A stretch of DNA of 29,327 bases from an uncultured Oscillospiraceae bacterium (GTDB taxonomy: Bacteria > Bacillota > Clostridia > Oscillospirales > Acutalibacteraceae): the NCBI GenBank assembly GCA_900544375.1, contig UQUZ01000032.1, forward strand, positions 1-29,327, in the 5' to 3' direction. Positions 22,685 to 29,327 of this stretch are shown piece by piece; positions within the stretch are counted from its first letter, which is position 1, and each line of letters begins with the position of its first letter. The notes below the pieces were generated by a model. The model was not told the origin of the DNA. It did no database searches and saw only the letters and a list, made by a program, of their open reading frames with translations. Both the position numbers and the translations under genes were made by a program.

Positions 22685-23578
22685 ATGGATAATCGGAAAA
22701 AACGGCTTTTGGGAATGGGCTTTGTTGTGGCGGTGCTGTTCGCCGCCAGTATGCTTGCCTTTCAGATGCAGAAAGCGGCCCCGGCGGCGGCCCCGGCACA
22801 ACCGGCGGGGCAAAAGCTGCCAATCATTATGTATCATAATATTTCGCCGAATGCGGGCAGGCAGGGGAAATACACGGTTTCTATCAAGGAGTTTGAAGGC
22901 GATTTAAAATATATCAAGGAGCGCGGCTTTACTCCCATCCTGACTCAACAGCTGATCGATTATGCCAAACAGGGCAAGTCCCTGCCGAAAAAGCCGCTGA
23001 TGATTACATTCGATGATGGCTTCGAGAGCTTTTACGCCTACGCCTTTCCGCTCCTGCAAAAATATGATATGTGCGCTGTGATGGCGGTGGTCGGGCAATA
23101 TGCGGATACGTTTACCAAAAAAGAGGATCATCACCTCAACTACTCCTACCTAACTTGGCCAATGATTGGAGAGCTGAGTAAAAGCGGTCTGGTGGAAATC
23201 CAGAGCCATACCAATAATATGCATACGATCACTTCAAAGCGGCGCGGTTGCACCATCAACAAAGGAGAGAATAAGGAAAGCTACAAAGCCCTCCTGCGAA
23301 AGGATCTGGAGCTTAATCAGAAAAAAATCCAGGAAACGACGGGAAAGGCTCCTACCGCGCTTGCCTATCCCTATGGTTCGCATTGTAAATCCTCCAAAGA
23401 AGTGCTCAAGGAGATGGGGTTTCAAGCGGCGTTTACCTGTGCGGAGAAGGTAAACGTCCTCCCGAACAAGGGCGGCGATTTAGATTGGCTTTATACATTG
23501 GGGCGCTACAACCGTGCGCATGGCGCTTCCTCACAGGCTTTTCTCAAGCCGATTCTCGATCAGGCGGAGCCCACATGA
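22685..23578 (+). CDS. Membrane-anchored polysaccharide deacetylase (NodB domain, CE4)
   Basis: 297 residues. An N-terminal signal anchor (about residues 8-26) is followed by an Ala/Pro-rich linker, then a NodB homology domain outside the cell. The catalytic motifs are TFDDGF (Asp110 and metal-binding Asp111), SHTNNMH (His175 and His180) and AYPYGS. The domain opens with LPIIMYHNISP. Enzymes of this type remove N-acetyl groups from peptidoglycan or other glycans. AAAGGAG lies 8 nt before the ATG at 22685. It is divergent from the unrecognised gene on the other strand, and a repeat-family terminator follows downstream. Confidence 0.93.
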   Translation: MDNRKKRLLGMGFVVAVLFAASMLAFQMQKAAPAAAPAQPAGQKLPIIMYHNISPNAGRQGKYTVSIKEFEGDLKYIKERGFTPILTQQLIDYAKQGKSLPKKPLMITFDDGFESFYAYAFPLLQKYDMCAVMAVVGQYADTFTKKEDHHLNYSYLTWPMIGELSKSGLVEIQSHTNNMHTITSKRRGCTINKGENKESYKALLRKDLELNQKKIQETTGKAPTALAYPYGSHCKSSKEVLKEMGFQAAFTCAEKVNVLPNKGGDLDWLYTLGRYNRAHGASSQAFLKPILDQAEPT

Positions 23579-23724
23579 GCTGGAGCAGAGGGCCTCATTT
23601 GATGCTTTTTTCAATGGGCGCGTTGCAAAACGCTCATTGCGGATACTCGTCATAAGAAAAACCATGGTTTCGGGCGCGCAAAGCCCAAAATTTGCCTGCG
23701 TGAGGTGAAAACGGTTTTTAAAAA
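23579..23724. other. Palindrome-rich intergenic stretch after the deacetylase gene
   Basis: No gene is seen. The stretch contains a GCGTT-GCAA-AACGC hairpin, the perfect palindrome AAACCATGGTTT (23659-23670) and GGGC-N7-GCCC (23672-23686). The density of short palindromes suggests a dispersed intergenic repeat, but no second copy lies in this window. Confidence 0.4.
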
Positions 23725-23769
23725 GGGGCTGTTGCAAACTGTAAGGCATTTTGCAGCAGCCCCCTATTT
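23725..23769 (+). terminator. Terminator before the mannosidase gene (repeat-family member)
   Basis: A 13-bp stem (23725-23737 with 23751-23763, one T-G pair) is followed by CTATTTT. The hairpin and its ACGGTTTT lead-in align with the copy after clpX. Confidence 0.75.
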
Positions 23770-23773
23770 TATC

Positions 23774-23802
23774 TTGTATTGTGCTTTCGATTCAGGTAAA
23801 AT
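23774..23802 (+). promoter_or_regulatory. Predicted promoter of the alpha-mannosidase gene
   Basis: TTGTAT (23774-23779), a 17-bp spacer and TAAAAT (23797-23802), directly after the terminator. The start would be near 23809, about 26 nt before the start codon. Confidence 0.75.
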
Positions 23803-23834
23803 GCTTTTGGATTCTTTTGACGGGGAGGCGCAAT

Positions 23835-26800
23835 ATGAGGCATTTTGATGTGGATTTTCGGGATAAAAACGGGGAGCGCTATCAGCTCTCCAAGCGGATT
23901 GCAGAGCTGACAGAGGCGCTGATGGCAAATTATTTCGTTTACGATACGGAGGTCCTGGAAGGCGTATGGTTTCGGGATGGAAAATTTACCTATGAGCAGC
24001 GGGAGGAGGGAACGTGGCTTCCGTTCGACACAGAGCATGATACCTGGGGCTATGCGGATTGTTATGCGTGGATGAAACATTCCTTTACGGTTCCCACCCG
24101 GTTTGCAGGGCGGCCCGTCTATTACCAAATTCTTCCCCAGGAGGGGAAGAAGTGGGCCTGGGGATCTCCACAAGCGTTGCTCTATGCCAATGGGGAGGCG
24201 CTTCAGGGCTTTGACAGCAACCACACCCGTACCCGGCTGCTCGACTGTGCGCAGGGCGGAGAGCATTATGAAATGCTGCTCAATCTGTATGCGGGGGGCC
24301 GAGATTATGAGGGCAAGATCGGCACGCGCTTGCGGCTTTTGAGCGTGGATGATGAGGTGGAAAAGCTTTATTGGCACCTGCGCACCCCGCTCGAGGTGGC
24401 AAACCTGAAAGAACCGGACGAGCTTGCCCGGATTCACCTTCTTCAAACGCTCAATGAGGCGGTGAGCCTGGTATCGTTTCATCTCCCCTATGGCGAGGAT
24501 TTTTTAGAGAGCGTGCGTGAAGCGACCGCCTACCTGGAAAAAAAGCTCTATGGAAAGCGTGAGATGGAGGCCACTGTTTCCGCTGTGGGGCATACGCATA
24601 TTGATGTGGCATGGCTGTGGCGGCTGCGGCAGACGCGCGATAAAACGAGCCGTTCCTTTGCCACAGTGCTCAAGCTGATGGAAGAATATCCCGACTATCG
24701 CTTTATGTCCTCCCAGGCGCAGCTTTATGAGTTTATCCGGCAGGAGCACCCGGCGATCTTTGCACGCATTCGGGAGAGCGTGCGCCAGGGGCGCTGGGAG
24801 CCGGAGGGCGGCATGTGGGTGGAAGCGGATACCAACCTTTCCTCCGGGGAATCGCTGGTGCGTCAATTTCTGGTGGGGAAGCGTTTTTTCCGCAATGCGT
24901 TCGGCGCGGACTGCAAAATCCTCTGGCTACCGGATGTGTTCGGCTACAGCGCCGCCCTGCCGCAGATTATGAAGCAATGCGGGATCAATTATTTTATGAC
25001 CACCAAGATTTCCTGGAATGAGTATGATAAGCTGCCTTACGACACCTTCCTTTGGCGCGGCATCGACGGCAGCGAGGTGCTCACGCATTTTATTTCCACC
25101 ATGGATACGGTCAAGGAGGAGAAGGATTGGATCACCACCTATAATGGGGATCTGAATCCATCTCAGGTGATCGGCTGCTGGCAGCGCTATCAGCAGAAGG
25201 ATCTCAACCGCGATGTGCTTTTTGCCTTTGGCCACGGAGATGGCGGCGGAGGCCCGACGCATGGCATGCTAGAGCGAGGCAGGCGGATGCATATGGGCAT
25301 TGAAGGCTGCCCAAAGGTGGAGTTCCAATTCGCCCGCGATTATTTTGACCGGCTTCAAAAGGACATAGCGGGGAGGAAACGGCTGCCTCGATGGGTGGGG
25401 GAGCTCTATTTTGAACATCACCGCGGCACGTTGACCGCACAGGCCTCTGCCAAGCGGTGGAACCGAAGAAGCGAATTCCTCTATCACGATCTGGAAACGC
25501 TCGAAAGCCTTGTGAACCTCGACCATCTTTCCAGCTACCCATCTGCTGCATTGTTAGAGGGCTGGAAGGTGATTTTGCTCAACCAGTTTCACGATATCCT
25601 GCCTGGCTCATCGATCCGGGAGGTATATGAGGATTCCCAAAAGCAGTATGAGGACCTGCACCGCACAGGCGGACGGATGCTGGAAAAGGCATTGCAGCAG
25701 GCTTCGCGCCGGGTGGGCCTTGCGCGGGATTCACTGCTTCTTTTTAATACGCTCGGCTTTTCACGCAGGGAAGTGGCTGAGATGCAGCGCCCGCAGCACA
25801 CGGGCTTCCTCCTGCGGGATCCTCAAAGTGGCGCGGTGCTCCCCTGGCAGAAAACTTTTGACGGAAAGATCATTTTTACCTCGCCGGAGGTGCCGGCAAA
25901 AGGGTATTGCGCCATATCGGTTGAGGCGGGCGAACAGCGGCAGACAACGCCTTTGACTGCTACGCTTCGGGAGATGCATACGCCGTTTTTTGATCTCACC
26001 TTTGATGAAGCAATGCAGATTGCCTCTTTGATTGACCGGCGCACCGGGCGCAGCGTAGCGCCGCAGGGCGAGCCGCTCAATCGGCTGATCGTTTATGAAG
26101 ACCGTCCCTTTGAGCACAGGGCTTGGAATGTGCAGGCCTATTATACGGAAAAATCCTGGGTTTTGAGCGATGTATCCCATGCAGAAGTGCTTGAGTGTGG
26201 GCCGGTACGGGCCGTGGTGCTCGTAGAGCGAAAGTTCCTGCATTCTGTGATCCGCCAGTATATTACGGCTTACGCAGAGCTGGATCGGATCGATATCCGC
26301 AATGAAATCGACTGGGACGACAGCTATCTGCTGCTCAAAGCGGATTTCCCGGTGGATGTCAATGCCGTGAAGGCGACGTTTGATATCCAGTTCGGCAATA
26401 TTGAGCGAGTAACACATGAAAATACGCTTTGGGATTTTGCACAGTTTGAATCCTGCGCGCATAAATGGGCGGATTTAAGCGATAACAGCTTTGGCCTTGC
26501 TGTGCTCAATGATTGCAAATATGGCTATTCGGCAAAGGATGGGCATATTGCCCTCACCTTGCTGCGCAGCGCAAACGATCCGCAGCCGAAACAGGATTGC
26601 ACCCATCACACCTTTACCTACTCGCTTTATCCGCACGCAGGCCCGGCTGCCATTTCCCGTGTGGTGCAAGAGGGCTATTCGCTCAACTGCCCACTCTACA
26701 CAATGTTTAGCAATGCTCAAAAGGGTGCATGGCCGGAGCGCTTTTCTCTCGCCTGCGTGGATGCGGATAACATTATCCTGGAAACGGTGAAGCGCGCGGA

Positions 26801-27011
26801 GGATAGCGATGCGCTGATTCTGCGGCTTTATGAAACGTGGAACCGTGCGACAGATTGCAGCATTCGTTTCGGGCGTTTAATGGAAATGGCGGCGCAGTGC
26901 GATATGATGGAGGAAAATGAGGACTTGCTCCAAGTGGAAGGCAACCGGCTCCGGCTGCATTTCAGGCCGTTTGAAATTAAAACCTTAAAGGTGCGGCTGG
27001 AGCAGGCGTAA
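23835..27011 (+). CDS. Glycoside hydrolase family 38 alpha-mannosidase
   Basis: A 1,058-residue enzyme without a signal peptide, so cytoplasmic. It removes alpha-linked mannose from oligosaccharides or N-glycan fragments using a zinc ion. The GH38 catalytic domain contains the zinc motif HTHIDVAWLW (from His253), EGGMWVEADTNLSSGE, the nucleophile Asp367 in WLPDVFGYS, and QFHDILPGSSI. The all-beta C-terminal domains then occupy roughly the last 450 residues. Length fits the bacterial and class II type. GGGGAGG lies 6 nt before the ATG at 23835. It is a single-gene unit between a terminator-promoter pair and a strong downstream terminator. No sugar transporter or regulator is adjacent. Confidence 0.96.
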   Translation: MRHFDVDFRDKNGERYQLSKRIAELTEALMANYFVYDTEVLEGVWFRDGKFTYEQREEGTWLPFDTEHDTWGYADCYAWMKHSFTVPTRFAGRPVYYQILPQEGKKWAWGSPQALLYANGEALQGFDSNHTRTRLLDCAQGGEHYEMLLNLYAGGRDYEGKIGTRLRLLSVDDEVEKLYWHLRTPLEVANLKEPDELARIHLLQTLNEAVSLVSFHLPYGEDFLESVREATAYLEKKLYGKREMEATVSAVGHTHIDVAWLWRLRQTRDKTSRSFATVLKLMEEYPDYRFMSSQAQLYEFIRQEHPAIFARIRESVRQGRWEPEGGMWVEADTNLSSGESLVRQFLVGKRFFRNAFGADCKILWLPDVFGYSAALPQIMKQCGINYFMTTKISWNEYDKLPYDTFLWRGIDGSEVLTHFISTMDTVKEEKDWITTYNGDLNPSQVIGCWQRYQQKDLNRDVLFAFGHGDGGGGPTHGMLERGRRMHMGIEGCPKVEFQFARDYFDRLQKDIAGRKRLPRWVGELYFEHHRGTLTAQASAKRWNRRSEFLYHDLETLESLVNLDHLSSYPSAALLEGWKVILLNQFHDILPGSSIREVYEDSQKQYEDLHRTGGRMLEKALQQASRRVGLARDSLLLFNTLGFSRREVAEMQRPQHTGFLLRDPQSGAVLPWQKTFDGKIIFTSPEVPAKGYCAISVEAGEQRQTTPLTATLREMHTPFFDLTFDEAMQIASLIDRRTGRSVAPQGEPLNRLIVYEDRPFEHRAWNVQAYYTEKSWVLSDVSHAEVLECGPVRAVVLVERKFLHSVIRQYITAYAELDRIDIRNEIDWDDSYLLLKADFPVDVNAVKATFDIQFGNIERVTHENTLWDFAQFESCAHKWADLSDNSFGLAVLNDCKYGYSAKDGHIALTLLRSANDPQPKQDCTHHTFTYSLYPHAGPAAISRVVQEGYSLNCPLYTMFSNAQKGAWPERFSLACVDADNIILETVKRAEDSDALILRLYETWNRATDCSIRFGRLMEMAAQCDMMEENEDLLQVEGNRLRLHFRPFEIKTLKVRLEQA

Positions 27012-27046
27012 GGCGCCCCGCGCGGTCAGAAAATAAAGTGAAGATC

Positions 27047-27080
27047 CGCGGGCTGTCACAGGATGGCCCGCGAATTTTTT
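27047..27080 (+). terminator. Terminator of the alpha-mannosidase gene
   Basis: CGCGGGC (27047-27053) pairs with GCCCGCG (27066-27072), followed by AATTTTTT. Confidence 0.9.
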
Positions 27081-27368
27081 GCCAAATAGGTTTGAACCAT
27101 GTTTAAAGCATTGAAAAATCATCTTTCGTGTTTTGTGTATCACAAAAATTTTCATTTTTTTACAATGGTTACTTATTTTTATCAATTTGGTTAAAATGCT
27201 TGTAATTTATTCTATTGGAAGCAAGATCATCTTCTTCTATGCCATAATCATAGCGATTACAACAGGCTTCTTTTCGCCAATTTTTACACTGTATAGCGCA
27301 TGCCTTTTCACACAAGCTGAAGGTGAGGAAAATTTCGCAGAAAAATGGCAGAGAGCAGATGAAATGCA
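27081..27368 (+). promoter_or_regulatory. AT-rich upstream region of the ATP-grasp gene with an operator-like palindrome
   Basis: A stretch of 288 bp, markedly AT-rich. TTTTGTG-TAT-CACAAAA (27131-27147) is a perfect 7-bp inverted repeat of the kind bound by CRP/FNR-type or other dimeric regulators. No consensus promoter stands out. A hydrophobic open frame from a TTG at 27133 ends by overlapping the next ATG as ATGA, but it has no ribosome binding site and is not called. Confidence 0.4.
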
Positions 27369-28391
27369 ATGAAGTGGAAAACGTTTTTAAGGCGGATGCA
27401 TGCGTCGAGCTTGAAGCGGATGTTCCGGCTGATCCGTGCGATCAGCCGGGAATCGCACAGGCCTCGCTTGTTGATTTTGATCGACATGCTTTGGTGTGTG
27501 GTGCGCTATGGGATTGGATATCTGGATTATAAGGTGTTTGGCTTCGCGTTTATCCATGGGGAAGCGCGTAAAACATTCATGACGATGGATGATAACCTGG
27601 CGCTCGTGCGTGCGGTAAACGACAAAGCGTATACGTATCTTTTTGACCAAAAATGCGCCTTTAATGAGCGGTTCCATCGCTTCCTCGGGCGGGAATGGCT
27701 CGATCTGCGCACGGCGGATGTGGCGGTTTTTGCCGACTTTATAAAGGATCGGGAGGATTTTTTTGCCAAAGAGGTAGATAGCTTTGGCGGTCAGGGCGTT
27801 AGCCGCGTTTTTGTGGAAGAGTATCCGGATGCAAGTGCGCTATATCACCAGCTGCGCGGGCGCGGGCAATATCTCGTGGAGGAGACAATCCGGCAGCACC
27901 CGGAGATGGAGCGGCTGCATCCGGGCTCGATCAATACGCTGCGGGTTGTTACCTTGCTGACAAATGGGGAACCCTATGTGATGTATGCACTCATCCGCGT
28001 GGGTGGGAAAGGGCAGTGCATTGACAATATTTGCAGCGGCGGGATGTATGCGCCGGTGGATGAAAACGGTATGGTGTTTCATGACGCTTTTTGCGAGCTG
28101 GAAGAGCGCTTTTATGCTTGCCATGCGGAATCGGGCGTTCCGTTTGTGGGGTTTCAGGTGCCGTGCTTCCATGAGGCGGTAATGTTAGTAAAAAGGGCGG
28201 CTTTGGTTGTGCCGCAGGTCGGATATATTGGTTGGGATGTGGCAATTGGGGTGGATGGGCCTTTGCTCATAGAAGGCAATGTGATACCGGGCTATGATAT
28301 GTGCCAAAATTATTGCCATTTAAAGAAAAGGGGAGAAGGGATTTTGCCCCGGTTTGAAAAAGTGATGGGAATGGCTTTTTTTCATCATTGA
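27369..28391 (+). CDS. Sugar-transfer-associated ATP-grasp protein
   Basis: A 340-residue protein of the ATP-grasp family found near glycan and capsule genes. A basic N-terminus with a possible membrane-associated helix (RLLILIDMLWCVVRYGIGYL) is followed by FADFIKDREDFFAKEV and the Gly-rich loop DSFGGQGVSRVF. The family core SINTLRVVTLLTNGEPYV and the Mg-binding C-terminal GYIGWDVAIGVDGPLLIEGN come next. ATP-grasp enzymes join a carboxylate to an amine or similar nucleophile through an acyl-phosphate; the substrate here is unknown. The ribosome binding site is weak (AGAGAG about 14 nt upstream). It stands alone downstream of the mannosidase terminator. Confidence 0.85.
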   Translation: MKWKTFLRRMHASSLKRMFRLIRAISRESHRPRLLILIDMLWCVVRYGIGYLDYKVFGFAFIHGEARKTFMTMDDNLALVRAVNDKAYTYLFDQKCAFNERFHRFLGREWLDLRTADVAVFADFIKDREDFFAKEVDSFGGQGVSRVFVEEYPDASALYHQLRGRGQYLVEETIRQHPEMERLHPGSINTLRVVTLLTNGEPYVMYALIRVGGKGQCIDNICSGGMYAPVDENGMVFHDAFCELEERFYACHAESGVPFVGFQVPCFHEAVMLVKRAALVVPQVGYIGWDVAIGVDGPLLIEGNVIPGYDMCQNYCHLKKRGEGILPRFEKVMGMAFFHH

Positions 28392-28654
28392 ATCAAGAAT
28401 AGCCGGTAACCGTTTCTGATCCATAAGCTGAATGCTTCTCTTTGCTCTGTAAGCTTGCGGCAGGCTGCATCACAAACGGGCTTGCAGTTGATGTGAGAGC
28501 CATCGTCGTTTTTATTGATTCCGCGGCCTGCGGGCAAACATCGTTCGCCTGCCTGCATAAACAGCGCGAAGCTCTTTTGCCGTGTATCTATGGCGGATTT
28601 TGTGCGACTACTTATCTCTTTCATCATCGAAAAAACCGGCCCTGCGATATGATT

Positions 28655-28678
28655 TGAAGTGATCCCAAAAAGTTAGAC
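28655..28678. mobile_element. Solitary IS3-family-like terminal sequence (remnant)
   Basis: The 24 bp from TGAAGTGATCCC to GTTAGAC resemble the terminal inverted repeats of IS3-group elements (pattern TG...CCC..AAAGTTAGAC). The following A/T-rich AAAAAATTAATTAA also fits such an end. No transposase frame or matching second end lies in the window, so it is a remnant or solo end. The match is from memory, not a search. Confidence 0.45.
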
Positions 28679-28700
28679 AAAAAAATTAATTAAGCAGCAG

Positions 28701-28741
28701 AAAGGGCTTGTAGTCTGTGAATAGCAGGCGGCAAGCCCTTT
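28701..28741 (-). terminator. Inverted repeat downstream of the wall-hydrolase gene
   Basis: A perfect 10-bp inverted repeat AAAGGGCTTG/CAAGCCCTTT (28701-28710 with 28732-28741), 10 bp past the minus-strand stop. On the minus strand the U-rich stretch comes only about 15 nt later, so termination is plausible but not textbook. It may have been part of the IS end. Confidence 0.5.
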
Positions 28742-28750
28742 AGCTTTGCC

Positions 28751-29326
28751 TTAATGCGGCGGGATATCCGCCTGGCCGATATAGCCTGTTACATAGCCTG
28801 CAATTGGTGTTTTGCCCACCCAATCTGCGCGTGGGGTAATCCGGTAGCGCCCGCTGAAAGCTTTGCCATCATATAGATAATACGTTCCGCTAAGCTTTCG
28901 CGCTGCGGTTTTTGCAGTGGAGGATGCATAAAGCGAGGCATTGGAAATCGCAATTTTCCGCCCTGCCCGATACCGGTTTACCGGCTGAACAGGGGCCGCC
29001 TCGCCATTTTGCTCAATAGCCGCCGCATCAACCCAGCCATACACGCCCTTGCCATCCTCGCTGATACAGTGGAAGGGATGCTTTGCGCCCGGTGCGGTTG
29101 CCGTTACTTTGCATTTGCTTGCGCCGCGCGTGCCGGCCGCTGTTGCCGCAGTGGACGATGCGTAGACTTTCCCTCCTGTAAACTGGACGATATCCCCCAC
29201 GCCGATGGCTTCGGGCTTGGTAGAGGGTGCATCACCCGCCGTGCTCCTTTTTCGCAGTCCAAGATAGCTGACCGCCGCCTTCGCATACGCCTCACCGACT
29301 GCCCTGAGCTTCGCATCTGAGTTGAT
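28751..29326 (-). CDS. C-terminal part of a cell-wall hydrolase-like protein with two SH3-like repeats (5' end outside window)
   Basis: The frame is open to the right edge, so this is the last 191 residues of a longer protein. Two SH3-like modules are visible. The first runs IGVGDIVQFTGGKVYASSTA to YGWVDAAAIE. The second is AGRKIAISNASLYASSTA to IGQADIPPH; both share the LYASSTA/VYASSTA strand. In Clostridia and their phages, such modules follow an N-acetylmuramoyl-L-alanine amidase or lysozyme domain and bind the cell wall. The segment before them (KLRAVGEAYAKAAVSYLGL) looks like the end of a catalytic or linker domain. The enzyme type cannot be stated without the missing part. The GTG at 29200 is only an internal codon, not the start. 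Confidence 0.8.
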   Translation of the reverse strand: MNSDAKLRAVGEAYAKAAVSYLGLRKRSTAGDAPSTKPEAIGVGDIVQFTGGKVYASSTAATAAGTRGASKCKVTATAPGAKHPFHCISEDGKGVYGWVDAAAIEQNGEAAPVQPVNRYRAGRKIAISNASLYASSTAKTAARKLSGTYYLYDGKAFSGRYRITPRADWVGKTPIAGYVTGYIGQADIPPH

Positions 29327-29327
29327 C

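Larger units (their letters stand above)
28392..28750. other. Non-coding region with apparent IS remnant
   Basis: No well-supported gene. A minus-strand frame at 28385-28627 starts with a short basic segment (KEISSRTKSAIDTRQK) that could be the relic of a TetR-like N-terminus. It has no ribosome binding site and no recognisable helix-turn-helix afterwards, so it is treated as decayed or spurious. The stretch also holds the IS3-type end at 28655-28678 and the inverted repeat at 28701-28741. Confidence 0.4.

Noticed and set aside
27133..27372. A 79-codon hydrophobic frame ending in ATGA at the ATP-grasp start
   Set aside because: Its start is TTG without a ribosome binding site, and the hydrophobic content is expected of AT-rich DNA. 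It is kept only as an observation.
28385..28627. An 80-codon minus-strand frame with a faint TetR-like N-terminus
   Set aside because: No ribosome binding site, no helix-turn-helix after the first 20 residues, and it overlaps the ATP-grasp stop. At best it is a relic.

Overview
The window reads as chromosomal DNA of an anaerobic, low-to-middle GC Bacillota of the class Clostridia, most like an Oscillospirales/Ruminococcaceae-type gut bacterium. This is inferred from a single-chain pyruvate:ferredoxin oxidoreductase, tandem type I signal peptidases, DUF1540 and DUF896 genes, a clostridial-type threonine synthase, the tig-clpP-clpX block, strong AGGAGG ribosome binding sites and sigma-A promoters with intrinsic terminators. 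Most of the content is housekeeping. Both ends are cut: the left edge lies inside the oxidoreductase gene, and the right edge inside a cell-wall hydrolase-like gene on the minus strand.

Layout. 2-1876: 3' part of the oxidoreductase. 2061-2426 (-): a lone PadR regulator beside a roughly 500-bp AT-rich stretch. 3066-9367: a long plus-strand run holding rplS (behind a structured leader), two lepB genes, ylqF/rbgA, rnhB, yraN, an M19 dipeptidase and thrC (with its own promoter inside the dipeptidase end). A compact RNA- or DNA-folding element sits between yraN and the dipeptidase. 9439-9615 (-): a small Cys-rich DUF1540 gene. 9801-10517: a metallophosphoesterase. 10679-14185: tig, clpP and clpX, for folding and proteolysis. 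14359-14871: a tRNA cluster (Gly-like, Gly, Arg, His, Gln) behind a near-consensus promoter. 15245-17104: an LtaS-type phosphoglycerol transferase. 17489-19576: a ClC transporter, a DUF896 protein and a rhodanese lipoprotein. 19588-19872 (-): a small membrane protein. 20048-21442: a sugar isomerase/epimerase-like protein and nrdR. 21645-22622 (-) and 22685-23578 (+): a divergent pair made of an unrecognised protein and a polysaccharide deacetylase. 23835-27011: a GH38 alpha-mannosidase. 27369-28391: a sugar-transfer-associated ATP-grasp protein. 28392-28750: non-coding DNA with an apparent IS3-type end. 28751-29326 (-): the SH3-like tail of a cell-wall hydrolase.

Functionally the region mixes ribosome maturation (rplS, rbgA), protein export (lepB), nucleic-acid upkeep (rnhB, nrdR), protein quality control (tig, clpPX) and envelope or glycan handling (LtaS-like protein, deacetylase, mannosidase, ATP-grasp, wall hydrolase). 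No defence system, CRISPR array, rRNA, prophage or intact transposon is visible.

The two signals most worth following are the first tRNA of the cluster and the element at 6718-6814. The tRNA is a glycine-type tRNA that departs from its canonical neighbour at several structural positions, in a way reminiscent of the staphylococcal non-proteinogenic tRNA-Gly. The element is a perfect palindrome followed by a nearly fully paired three-way junction. A family of related terminator hairpins is also repeated at four loci.
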